DNA of 64,000 nucleotides, taken from contig NC_061115.1 in the NCBI RefSeq assembly GCF_002878395.1, positions 51,511,438-51,575,437 on the forward strand, read 5' to 3'. A program made the position numbers and the translations under genes. The notes under the pieces are model-generated. The model saw only the letters and a program-made list of their open reading frames with translations, had not been told where the DNA came from and did not search any database. Of the stretch, positions 23,590-34,869 are shown in pieces (position 1 is the first letter of the stretch; each line of letters starts with the position of its first letter). The stretch is from Capsicum annuum. Lineage: Eukaryota; Streptophyta; Magnoliopsida; Solanales; Solanaceae.

Positions 23590-25388
23590 GGAATTTTTGA
23601 TCAAATCACAGTCAATTAAAAGAAAAAGAATAAGATACATATGAGGAACCAAAGAATACTCAAAAGGCTTAATGGGGCTATATAAGGTCATCCTAAAAAG
23701 GTAGATAAAGAAGGTATAAAAATGGCTATAAGACAAATGTCTGTATCATCTCCTAAACTCGACATTCTTTATTTTACTTTGAATACACACCAAAAAGTTA
23801 TAGGCATCAATATGACAACATGTATGATCTTAGGAGGTTATATGCATCTAAGTGTTGTAATCTCGATCTATTTAGCCTAGTTTTGAGGACTTTTTGTGTG
23901 CGTAATGAGTGTATAATAATATAATTGAGTCTATAAGTGTTAATTTATTTGTTTATGATTTTTAAAGTGTGTTCAAAGCAAGTTTAGACTCAAAAAATTC
24001 ACCTAGAGTTTAGACGAGAAAATTAATTTTCTTAGCTTGAGCTTTGTGTGTTGTAGTTCATCTCGATGAGTTACATTTTGTGGTAAGTTCTAATTCATTG
24101 TTTTTGATGTTGTAGGAGGACATGTGATCATAAATAGTGATGTAAAGAAGCAAAACAAGGTCTAATGATGATGTAAAAGTGACCATGAAGTGAGGAACTT
24201 AAGCTAAATGGATAGAGAAAATAGTGGAAAAATCTGGAAATTCTGAGAACTAGGCGTGCCACACCATTTAACCTCTGATATAAGGGCATGACACACCCTT
24301 GAAAAAAAAACTAAATTAGTAAATTCCAATGTGCATCCACTATAAAGGTTTGGTACACCCTTATCACTCCAATTCCTTAGCGTAGCATGCCCATGTGTTA
24401 AAAATGGGCACTTGGCTCCCATTATAAATAAGACACTTCTATCTTATTATACACACCTTGGATGACATTTTCGGATTGAAATACACTGGAAATTTTTGAT
24501 CAAATAACAGTCAATTAAAAGAAAAGGAATAAGATACATATGAGGAAACCAAAGAATACTCAAAAGGCTTAATGGGACTATATAAGGTTATGCGAAAAAG
24601 GTAGATAAAGCAGTTATAAAAAATGGCTATTAGAGAAATGTTTGTATTATCTCCTAAAATTGACATTCTTTATTTTACTTTGAATAAACACCAAAAATTT
24701 ATAGGCATAAATATGCAAACATGTATGATCTTAGGTGGTTTTATGCATCTAAGTGTCGTAATATCGATCTATTTAGCCTAGTTTTGAGGACTTTTTATGT
24801 GCGTATTGAGTGTATAATAATAAAATTGAGTCTGTAAGTGTTAATTTATTTGTTTATGATATTTATAGTGTGGTAAAAGGAATTTTAGACTCAAAACATT
24901 CACCTAGAGTTTAGACGAGAAAACTAGTTTTCTTAGCTTGAGCTCTGTGTGTTGTAGTTCATCTCGATGAGTTACATTTTGTGGTAAGTTCTAATTTATT
25001 GTTTTTGATGTTGTAGGAGGACATGTGATCATAAATAGTGATTTAAAGAAGCAAAAAAAGGTCTAATGATGATGGAAAAGTGACCATGAAGTGAGGAACT
25101 TAAGGCTAAATGGATGGAGCAAACAGTGGAAAAATCTGGAAATTCTAAGCACTGGGCATGCCACACCCTTTAACCTCCGATATAAGGGCATGACACACCC
25201 TTGAAAAAAAACTAAATTAGTAAATTCCAATATGCATCCACTATAAAGGTTTGGTACACCCTTATTACTCCAATTCCTTAGCGTAGCACGCCCATGTGTT
25301 AAAAATGGGCACTTGGCTCCCATTATAAATAAGACATTTCTATCTTTTTGTAAACACCTTGGATGACATTTTCGGGTTGAAATACACT
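23590..25388 (+). repeat. 0.9-kb tandem duplication across the C/D insertion junction
   Basis: Copy 1 is 23590-24487 and copy 2 is 24488-25388. Each holds about 235 bp of host element C, the ATGTA target bases, and the first 660 bp of the D LTR. The LTR start TGATCTTAGG appears at 23825 and at 24726. Copy 1 ends at gaaatacact and the next copy begins ggaaatttttgatcaaat, while the 3' LTR reads straight through this point. The duplication therefore arose after D inserted. Confidence 0.88.
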
Positions 25389-26022
25389 TAAAGAGGATTA
25401 AATTGGGGTTATTAATATGTCCTTTAATTTACTTTTGGTTTTTATACATGAATTTCCATATTGCAATTCGTTGTAAGACCATGATCGACTAAACTCCCTC
25501 ATCTAGACTAGATTATGAGATATATGGAGTGGGATCTTAAATGGAGAGGGATTGAAATTGAGATTTGCATGTATGATATGATTATACCTAATTATACCCA
25601 CTTGGTTCATATACGGATGAATTATGAATGCGTTTAACTTTGTTCCGCATCCCTGATCAACAATGTAGTTATGGGGCAAAGTTAGATAGATGGTTAGAGG
25701 ATAACCATTCCCCAATTATGTTATTAAACCCATGAATCAACAACCCAGATAACTAACTAAACCAACAAGATTGTGTGGCTAAGTAGGATTGTCCATAGTG
25801 TCTTAAACCCAAAACTTTATATTATCGCATTGTTTATGGTTACTTTTAATTTTTAACTCTCAAATGCTATTGGTCACTTTTGCACTTGTTTAACCTTTAT
25901 AGTGTTACTAGAACTAGGTTATTACAGAGCATAAGTCCCTGTGGGATCGATACTTGACTTTAAAAATCCAATTTACTACTTGAGAGACCATATACATCTT
26001 GGGTTTTTGCTCGGACGCAACA
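24726..26022 (+). repeat. D 5' LTR (contiguous copy)
   Basis: It runs from TGATCTTAGG to CGGACGCAACA. Compared with the 3' LTR it lacks about 170 bp: at about 25506 catctag joins actagat, whereas the 3' LTR has intervening sequence (31260-31420). The shared ctag suggests a microhomology deletion. Confidence 0.85.
25150..25333 (+). promoter_or_regulatory. D U3 word block and TATA box (5' LTR)
   Basis: GGGCATGCCACACCC, GGGCATGACACACCC and the reverse-type GCACGCCCATGTG recur upstream of TATAAATAAG at 25324-25333. The same design is at 24251-24433 and in the 3' LTR at 30903-31083. Confidence 0.5.
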
Positions 26023-26028
26023 AGTTTT

Positions 26029-26046
26029 TGGTGTCGTTGTTGGGGA
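26029..26046 (+). other. D primer-binding site
   Basis: TGGTGTCGTTGTTGGGGA follows the LTR end by six bases. It matches the tRNA-Asp-type primer site of Athila elements (TGGCGCCGTTGCCGGGGA) with C-to-T changes. Confidence 0.78.
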
Positions 26047-26219
26047 CTTAAGAATTGGCAACTATGTTACTTTTAGTTTTTCTATTTGATTTATTAAGTG
26101 TTAACAACTTGATCTTAGCTTTTGAATTTGTAGGTACAGGTTTGAAACACAAGTAAGCTTGTACGGAAAAGGGATTTGGTTGATCCATATCTTAAACCTG
26201 AGTGATGTGTATATTAGCT

Positions 26220-27860
26220 AAAGAGAGAGGAAATACCTTTCTATCAAATACTTCAAATTCAATAAGAGAAAGCAGTTCCTTCACTAATGGATGAATATCT
26301 AGCAACCCATAAGATAGTTTATGAAGTGGCAATCCCACTCACAACTAACATTACCTGTGCCATCTACATACCAAAACCTGGAGGTAGATTTGAGCTCAAG
26401 AAAAATATGGTGTAGTTATTGCACAACAGAGGTCAATTTATAGGTCTATCACATGAGGACTCACAAGTTCACATTTAGAACTTTTTAGAGATTAGTGACA
26501 CCTTCATTCCCACTAGAGTCTCCACAAACTATGTGAGGATTACTTTTTTTCCCTTCTTACTCATAGGGGAAGTGAATAAATAGTAGAAGGAAGAACCTTT
26601 AAACTCTATCACTACATAGGACGATCTAGCAAAGAAATTCCTCATCTAATTTTTCCCATCCAGCAAGACTGGTAGGTTACATAGTGAAATTTTGAGTTTA
26701 AATAGAAGAAGATGAGAAATTATCATGCTTGGGAAAGGTTCAAATCTCTTCTCAAGGAATGGACACATACACATATAATATACCAATGAGGTATCGTCTC
26801 ACACTTTTGTTGAGGCTTTTGACCATAGCACAAAAATTTTGTTAGATTTAGCTACAAGTGGTCAAGTATTGCAGAAAACTTATGATGACCTGTATACTTT
26901 GCTGAACCAAATTACACATGTTAATCCTGATTGGCATTGTGATATCTCTAGAAGTGTAGTATAAAATCCTACAGGTATGATTGAGGTGGACAACATCACA
27001 ACTTTGGCTACTAAACTGCCAGCCTTGCAAAATCAAATGATGACATAGTTCAGTAAGTTGAGTGTGAACCAACCTCATGTTCAGGTAAACACTGTCTAGC
27101 AAACCCCATCTTGGTGCGAAATTTGTTGGATTAGTGATCACTCTGTAGACTTATAAGGAAGAAATCTAGAGATAGTAAATTTTGTGGGCATTACACAAAA
27201 AGGGAATAAAGATAATACTTATAAATAACAAGTGGAAAAGACATCCAAACTATTCATGAGGCAATAATTAAATTCATACTCAATAGTTTAAACAACAACC
27301 AAACTTGTGTGCCTGTAATATCGAAGAAACATTAAAAAATAACCTAAATTATTAAGAAAAAACTGCTGCAAAAATAAAAAATCAGCAACTTGCCTAGAAT
27401 TTTAGAGACATAGTTGGAGCAGCTTGCTTAGGTATAGAATAGACCACAAGGGTCTTTGCTAAGTGAATTAAAGAATCCAAAGCAAGTAATGGCAATTACC
27501 TTAAGAAGTTGTAGAGATCTCACTGATAGACCTCCCAATAAAAATCAGGAGGTACAAGTAGAGTGAGTCCCAAAGTGAGCAGAGGAGACACAAGTTGCAG
27601 CCAAAGATGCTAAAGTTTTGGGGAAGTTTGATTACCTAAGAACTGAGAGAGATGAGTAGTTTTAGAAATACCACCACCACCATTCCATCAAAAATTTAAA
27701 AAGGCTAAGGAGGATTCATGTTTTAAGAAGTTCTTTGACACATTTAGAGATTTTACATTAACCTCCCATTGTTAGATATTTTGCAGGGTATGCCCAAGTA
27801 TGCCAAGTAATTGAAGGATGTGGTGACCAAAAAGACTATGTTGAGTGATATTGAGACAGT
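26220..27860 (+). pseudogene. D gag (Athila-type), broken
   Basis: Frames with stops give recognisable gag blocks: LTTNITCAIYIPKPGGRFEL, then QFIGLSHEDSQVHI, NFLEISDTFIPTRVSTNYVR, KTYDDLYTLLNQITHVNPDW (about 26880) and KLPALQNQMMT. These are the capsid-region signatures of Athila gag. A knuckle-like WCEICWISDHS is seen near 27115. Numerous in-frame stops rule out expression. Confidence 0.82.
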
Positions 27861-27875
27861 AGCACTTACTAAGGA

Positions 27876-28301
27876 GTGCAGTTTGATTGGATGAAGAAGC
27901 TGTCGAAAGGGTTAAAAGACCTAGGGAGTTTTACCCTCCCTAGAAAAATTGGTGATAATGAGGTGGTCCATGCCTTGAGTGACTTGTTGGAAAGTATAAT
28001 ATTGATGCCTCTATCTATTTTTAATACTCTTCATTTAGGAAAGTCAAGGCCATGCTTTGTGGTACTCCAAATAGAGGATACAACAAGAATGCTTCCCAAA
28101 GTAATAATTAAAGATATCCTTATTAAGGTTGATAAGTTTATTATCCCTGTTGATTATACTATTCTTGATTATAATGTAGATGATAGGGCACCAATAATAT
28201 TAGGACGTCCATTCTTAGCAACGAAAGGAGCACTAATTGATGTTAGAGAGGGCACTCATAAAATAAGACTGAATGATGAAGAGGTGGTATTTAAAGTTTA
28301 G
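27876..28301 (+). CDS. D retropepsin-like protease ORF (141 codons, part of former gag-pol)
   Basis: The ORF reads GLKDLGSFTLPRKIGDNEVV, SDLLESIILMPLSIFNTLHL, KVDKFIIPVDYTILD, PIILGRPFLATKGALIDVRE and NDEEVVFKV. This is the retroviral-type aspartic protease of Athila pol. The active-site triplet, normally DLG in this family, is DLL: the Asp is kept and the Gly is replaced, so activity is doubtful. It is the only domain of D that stays open, and pol is missing after it. The start at 27876 is just the first Met of an internal fragment, not a true initiation site. Confidence 0.75.
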   Translation: MQFDWMKKLSKGLKDLGSFTLPRKIGDNEVVHALSDLLESIILMPLSIFNTLHLGKSRPCFVVLQIEDTTRMLPKVIIKDILIKVDKFIIPVDYTILDYNVDDRAPIILGRPFLATKGALIDVREGTHKIRLNDEEVVFKV

Positions 28302-30472
28302 AAACCACTTTATCCACCTTCGCACTATAAGCATTTATGTATGATTACAACTATAGAAGTAGATGGGTGTGGGGTGGTGGAGTGCACACTATAAAAGACT
28401 TCTTGAGACTATCTCATAGAGTTTTCTAAGCCACCAATTATGCCCAAAAGGGTAAAACTTAAATAAAATCCTAAAACATTATTGTATGTAGACCTTTAGA
28501 GTACTCACTTAAGAGGTCAGAAAAGAGCGAGAAGATGGCCACTGAGCAGGAAGAAGATTATAAGGGAATATGGTCGAAGTAAGGATGTGGGTCGTGTCGC
28601 GATACTAAATCAGGTGATGCTAGGGAGGTAACCCAAGTTAATGTAGGTATTTTATTTTATTAGTTTTTTTAGTATCATATTTTTTTTGTTTTATTTTGAG
28701 TTATAGGTTGATAGAAAGTCTAGTAATCTAAGCTAAGAAGCATGGCAAAAACTGAGCGTGGGGTCCACTAGACCTTATTGATAATGAAGATACTACTATA
28801 CAGGCCTAGAGGTCTCACAGTGTATTTATATCCTTGCCTTTGAATTACACATTAGCTACAAAGTGTGTTTTTAAATGTGGGGTGGGCAATCTTCCCATGG
28901 TTTAGGATGAAGTGTTGCTATAGGATTTTAATTCTTAGGTGTTTGATAGTTTTTGAGAAATCTTTAAAAATATTGCAAAAAGATTTTTTCTCTGTTTGTT
29001 TAGTTTTTGTTTGGACAGTCTATTAGGGGCATACTTCACCTACCCATTGGTTTTTCTCTTTGGTTCTTTCTCGAAGGGGCATCCTTTGAACCCAGTTTCC
29101 ATGTTTCATTTTTAGGAATAAATTTTAAAATGTTTTTTGTTAGTAATAAGTGAGATATTCTTGCTATGTATTATGTATGATTACATGATGCAAGTGGTTT
29201 TGAATATGGAAGCATGTTGATTGTGTCGTGTGACTACTTTTAAGACTGCTAGGCTTATTTATTTGACTCTTGTGCGATTTTGGCTTAATTATGAGTTTGT
29301 GATAGTGATTATTTTAGAGACTATAAGGATCCTACTTGATTTGAGCATGTTTCATGTGTGAGTAAGGTTGTTTTTACATTCCTTGTTGAATTTTGATGTT
29401 AAGAATTTGCTCGATGTTTATGCAAAAAGAAATAAAGAGTGTTAGATTTAGGAGATGTATAGGCAGTTCTTTGATAGCCATATGTATACCCTTTTTTTTT
29501 ATCTATCCTTATGTATAATCTTATTTAATCTTATTGAGCCTTATCCTATTTCTTTGGTAGCCTTATATGTAGCTTATTCCCCTTCTTTAATTGACCGTAA
29601 TTTGATCCAAAGCTCCTAAGTGATTTAGTTGAAAAATTAATTTGGTTAAGGAGTGTTAAATTTAAGAGGGAAACAAGAGAAAATAAATCCCTAAAGTAGT
29701 AGCTAGTGGTGTTGAAAATGTTGATATGTTGTGGTTAGGAGTGATATAGTGAAAAGAAAGAAAATTACAAAAAATTGAATCATGTGTTGACAGAAAATAC
29801 TCCCTCTTGAATATAATTAAACTATGTTAAAGAGATGGGGAAAACAAAAGAGGTGTGCATTAGTAGAGATGGTAAAAGTTCGGGTATTTTTAGAAGAGTC
29901 TAATGCATAATGTAATTTACTAACGCGCTTAGGAAAGATAGTCACTATTACTAGACAAAATAGTTCCTACCCATCCCGTAGCCTACACTACAATCCATAA
30001 AGTCCTATTTGATCTTAAATATTGATTTGATAATATTAGTGGAGTACTAAGGGAAATCTTATGGTTCATCTTGTGTAATGTGAGATTTCTTTGTGATAGT
30101 GATCAAAATTTGATTCTTCTATCCATTTTTGTAATAAACTACGTTGCTAGGAGTGAATTTGGGTAACTCTCCTATAGTGAGGGTGCATGATTAATGATAG
30201 TTGGATGACTTGTATGATCTCTTTAAGTGAGTAATATACATAAGTTTTCCAACTTTTTAGAGTCAATTATTGAGGTTAGGATGTTGTGATATAGTGTTCA
30301 TGAGTTCTTAAGTGTATGCTACATGCATAATGTAGAACTTGCTATGTGTGAAGTGATTATAGTGTTCGCTTGAGTGTATTGATTGTTGTAGTATTAATGT
30401 GGGAGTCTTCCTCAGATGATTCTTAATGTAAAGAGTTGTTTGAGGATGAAAAAGGCTTTAAGTGTGGGGTGA
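28302..30472 (+). other. D post-protease non-coding region and polypurine tract
   Basis: It begins with the RT linker remnant and continues as sequence homologous (reversed) to R1 and R2 of element C, for example catcctttgaacccagtttcc at about 29080. It ends with ctttaagtgtggggtga (30456-30472), the likely polypurine tract. No ORF with recognisable content is present. Confidence 0.65.
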
Positions 30473-31960
30473 GGATCTTAGGTGGATTTATGCACCTAAG
30501 TGTCGTAATCTCTATGTATTTAGCTTAGTTTTTAGGACTTCTTATGTGTGTAATGAGTCTATAATGATATAATTTAGGATATAAGTGTTCATTTATTTAT
30601 TTATGATGTTTAAGGTGTGCTCAAAACAAGTTTGGAGTCAAAACTTTCACTTAGAGTTTAGACTCGAAAACTAGTGTTCTTAGCTTGAGTTGTGTGTATT
30701 CTAGTTCATCTCGATGAGTTCTATTTTACGATAAGTGCTAATTCATGATGTTTGATGTTTTAGGATGACATATAAGATGTATATAGTGATGCATGAAAGG
30801 AAAATAAGGTATAATAATGATGGAAAAGTGAAAATGTAGTGAGGAACTAAAGGCTAAACGGATGGAGAAAAACAATTGGAAAACTTGGAAATTCTGAGCA
30901 CTAGGGCATGACACATCATCTAAACTCCGAGATAAGGGCGTGCCACACCCTTGGACACAATAAAAATTTGAAAATTCGAGTGTGAATCCACGATAAGGAT
31001 GTTCTATGTCCTTATCACATCAATTCCTTAGCGTGGCATGCCCATGTGTTAAAAACGGGCACATGGCTCCCATTATAAATAGGACACTCCTATATTGTTG
31101 TACACACCTTGGATAACTTTTATGGCTTGAAATACACTTGAGTAGGATTCAATTGGGATTATTAATATTTCCTTTAGTTAAATTTTGGTTTTTATACATG
31201 AATTTTAATATTACAATTCATTGTAAGACCATGAGCGGCAAAATACTTTCATCTAGGGTTGAGGCAAACAACATGATTAATTAAGCTTATAGTTGAGTTA
31301 TTGTTTTGTTTATTATCATTATTTATTATTCATATATCTTTTTAGAACTATTCTATGTATTCACAACCTTTAAGAGAAATCTATATTTCCATTGTGGGCC
31401 TAGAAGGAGGAACAATAGACTAGATCATGGGATATATGGAGTGGGATCTTAAACGGAGAGGAATTGAAGTTAAGATTGTCATTTAGGCTTGGAATATACT
31501 TAATTCTCCTCACTTGGATCATATAAGGGATTAAATATAAATGCGTTTAATTTAATTGTCACATCCCCTCTCAACAATGTAGTAGTGGGGCTAAGTTAGA
31601 TAGATGAATAGATGATGATCATTCCTTAATTATGTTACTAACCCCGTGAATCAGCAACCAGGATAATTAACTAAACCAGTGAGATTGTATGGCTACATAG
31701 GATTGTTTGTAATTCCTTAACCCGATGTTTCTCTCCCATTATTGTCTCCAACGCTTTATATTATTGCATTGTTTACCATTACTTTTAATTTTCAACTCTC
31801 AAACACTATTGGTTACTTTTGCACTTGTTTAAGCATCATAGTATTACTATAACAAGATTATTATTGAGCATATGTCTCTGTGGGATCGATACTTGGCTTT
31901 TAAAGGCCATTTTACTACTTGAGAGACCTTGTACACTTGCATGTGCACTTGGACGCAACA
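30473..31960 (+). repeat. D 3' LTR (1488 bp)
   Basis: It begins GGATCTTAGGTGG, where the usual TG has become GG, and ends TTGGACGCAACA. ATGTA follows at 31961. The TATA box TATAAATAGG lies at 31074-31083, downstream of words GGGCGTGCCACACCC and GTGGCATGCCC. Confidence 0.86.
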
Positions 31961-32667
31961 ATGTAATATAACAAAAAAATCAACACACATGACACATTTA
32001 ACTAAAGAAGCATTTTTGTAGACTCTCGACCAAGCAATTGCATGAATTCAAATTTAAGCCAATGTCACATAAGAGTCAGATAAAAGAGTCTAGGTGTTTC
32101 ACGACAGCCATTCAATTTTCACATCATGCCATAGAATTCAACATTACTTGCAACAATTAATTATGTGTAGCACTTAGGTAGAACATATCTATTTATTCCA
32201 AATGACCAAAATTTTAAAATTACTCCTATAATCAAAATGGACACTGGGTTGAGAAGGCTCCCTATTGATAAATAACTGAAAAAGAAAAACTGAGGGGTGG
32301 GTAAAGTCTGCTTCTACTAATCAAATAAAACAACAAAGGCTAAAAACAAATAAAGATAAATTCTTTTTGTAATTTTTAGGTTTTGTCAAAAATATGCAAA
32401 TAAATAAAAATTAACATCCTATAGTGCACTTATCCTAAACAAATTAAAAAATTCTCCATCCCACACTTAAAATTTTACTCTATCCTTAGAGTATAAATCA
32501 AATTAAGAACAAGAACTAGAAATACTTCCTGAGGCCTCTAGGCCTAGCTAGTAGCTGATGTCACCCAAATTACAACTCCTAAAAAGTATAACACGGTCGC
32601 TGATCAAATATAGAACCCAACAAAAGTTGTGGTAGAATCCATAAGGAATAGGATGAATATCTGTCAT

Positions 32668-34613
32668 TGTAAGGCCCCATAAAATCCTAAGCTCAACTCA
32701 GTCTTTTAAGCTTGCTATGGGTTCCCAGACTTAGAAAATTCTTGCTAAGTATTCAGAATTAGTATTATTAGCAAGAATTTTAGCCTTTGTAATTTGAAAA
32801 ATCTATTTCATGACACCTATGACCTTAAAGTATTGATATTTAGATTGATTCATGATTAGGAATGTCAGTAGGTGTCCCCGGGCAAGTTTTGGATTTTTTG
32901 GACCTCGTTTAGACTATGTTCAAGTTACCAAAATAGTGAGTCGATGAGATCTCGATGCGTTGCATCATCCATCGCGTCAACAGATAATTTTTCCCTTAGC
33001 TCAATGCAAATTCCAGTGAACCGATGCGGACTCGACATGGCTCGTTAGCCATCAAATCAATGCCAACGACGCGACGCATCAATAGTTCAGTTTTTAATCA
33101 TTAAAAAACTGTGTCCTTAGGGGTATTTGGGTCTTTTTACACGTCCTTCAAACCCCAAAAATAAAAAATTTAGCCTTCTATTTGCAGCATACACTCATTA
33201 TTTCACAAATTACTCAAGAAAAAAAAAACTTAGGTGATTGAATTTCAAATTCAAGGATCAAGATTCCACCATTTATCTTTAAGAATTTAGCAACCAAGAT
33301 ATGTCAAGGGTTCATCCAAGGGTTCCTTCCACCCTTGGAGTCCAAGAAGCTCTTTTAAACTTCAAGTAGCTTGATTTCATGCTTTCCTTGATTTGAATTC
33401 AAGTGTATTCACGATTATAAAGTTGATTGGATTTTTATTCCATGATTAAGTGCAAGATTTATGTAAAAACAATAATAATGAATGTAATATCATGTGAATT
33501 CATGTTAAAACCTTGAAATTATGTGCTCATGTGTTGATTAGTACTATGTGCATATACAATGCCCTCCAAGTGTTTGATGAGTTGTTCATGAGAATTAATT
33601 AATGAAATTATATCATGATAGTATGTATTCAAGTTTATGTCATGCAAGTGTTTGCTAGAAGGTCCGAACGAATGACTGATGATCAAGTAGTTATTTATCA
33701 TATTTCGAGATTGTGCCATGTCTTATTATTTATGCTATCGAGTCCTAGGAGTATTTAATACCCGATAATTTAGCTGATTACCTAGATGCATGGTCAGTCT
33801 CAGGTTGGACCCTAATCTATTTAGAAAGGGGTACGTCGGTTAGATATTTACCTCCCACAGTCTCAGTTTCAGTTCTAGTCTCAGAATAGAACTCAATTCA
33901 GTTGTACAAATTTAGGATTGTCAATTACAGCCACTCAGTTCAGTACAAAACTAAGTGTAGTTCCATATGATTAAGACTTTCAGATACAGTTACTCAGTTA
34001 TCAGCTACACAATATCAATAAACTCAGATATTAGTAAATCAAAAATTCAAAACTCAATATCCAGTGTTATCACGATCTTAGTTACAATATACGTTTTCAT
34101 ATATGTACTCTCATTCAGTTATATTCATGTCATTCAATCAGTATTGCTCATACATATGAACCCATATATTTCAACCTATGTATGTATGCATACCTTTCTT
34201 TTGCGCTATGATGTTTTATATCATAAGTTCAGACGCGCGAGCTCTAGATCATGCTTAGTAGTTCAGATATTCAGTTGATAGAGTTAGTGATAAGTCCTCT
34301 TATTTCGAGGAAATAATGATTATTTCTGTAGTTTAGCTTATTTTAGTAGTTTGGAGTTAGTTGGGGACTTGTCCCATCAACTCCATATCTCAAATAGTTT
34401 AGAGGTTTTTTTTTCAGACTAGAGTATTTTTCAGACAAATGTTTTAGTTTGGGTATTATTATATCATATTCAGTTTTATTACAATATTGAATTTCTGCAT
34501 ATTTGCAATATTACTATTCAGTTATTGTAGTAGGTAACAGTCATAGGTTAGCTTGTGGTCCTTCAGGATTATGAGCACTGTTAGCGTTAGGGGTACAGAC
34601 TCAGGGCATTACA
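32668..34613 (+). repeat. A 5' LTR (1946 bp)
   Basis: It starts TGTAAGGCCCCATAAAATCC and ends CAGGGCATTACA, directly before the primer site. The U3 contains a word block at 32941-33085. Confidence 0.82.
32941..33085 (+). promoter_or_regulatory. A U3 word block (CGATGCG / GCATCG)
   Basis: CGATG, GATGCG, GCATC and GACGCG words recur. GATGCGTTGCATC (32954-32966) is a perfect 5-base inverted repeat around GTT, just after the palindrome GAGATCTC. A conserved ccttaggggtatttgggtc follows at about 33115. Confidence 0.45.
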
Positions 34614-34617
34614 AATT

Positions 34618-34629
34618 TGGTATCAAAGA
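34618..34629 (+). other. A primer-binding site
   Basis: TGGTATCAAAGA follows the LTR end by four bases. It corresponds to the initiator tRNA-Met site TGGTATCAGAGC with two changes. Confidence 0.75.
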
Positions 34630-34869
34630 TTAAGGTTCAACAGAGTCCTAGGAAGTCTGAAAGTTATATCTAGTAGAGTCTTGTACATGGGTGTGTAGCG
34701 CGCCACACTTATGGACAGGAGACTATAAGATGTTTTAGGAAAAGTTTCCCTTATTTCAGTATTCATGTCGTGCGAGTGAGCATGACCTCAAGATAAAATC
34801 TCAGTCTAATTCATCTCTTCCTTATGCTTCTAGAATATATCTTCCAGAGAAGCTAATAAAAAAGTAATG

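Larger units (their letters stand above)
23825..31960 (+). mobile_element. Athila-like LTR retrotransposon D, pol-deleted, inserted in C
   Basis: Both outer borders carry ATGTA (23820-23824 and 31961-31965). The element has a 5' LTR, tRNA-Asp primer site, a broken gag, a protease ORF and a long non-coding 3' region with polypurine tract, then a 3' LTR. RT, RNase H and integrase are missing entirely. The pol linker (about 28430-28500, KPPIMPKRVKLK) jumps to the post-pol segment gatgctagggaggtaaccca at about 28616. The left border is complicated by a 0.9-kb duplication that spans it. Confidence 0.88.
20412..32667 (-). mobile_element. Athila-like LTR element remnant C (minus strand), split by element D
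   Basis: Reading leftward: 3' internal sequence R2 (32667-31966 and 23824-22940), an LTR (22939-21526), a tRNA-Asp-type primer site, the first codons of gag (to about 21340), then a second copy of 3' internal sequence, R1 (about 21000-20412). R1 and R2 match each other: caccaaaaagttataggcat near 23790 resembles catac-caaaaagttctagat near 20525, and the actgggtt motif at about 20835 matches that at about 32243. The order internal-LTR-internal with both outer LTRs lost points to recombination between copies. No RT or integrase is present. Confidence 0.72.

Noticed and set aside
23820..24487. Separate solo LTR left of element D
   Set aside because: The extra LTR start shares its flank and its end point with the 0.9-kb tandem duplication, so it is a duplicated junction, not an independent insertion.
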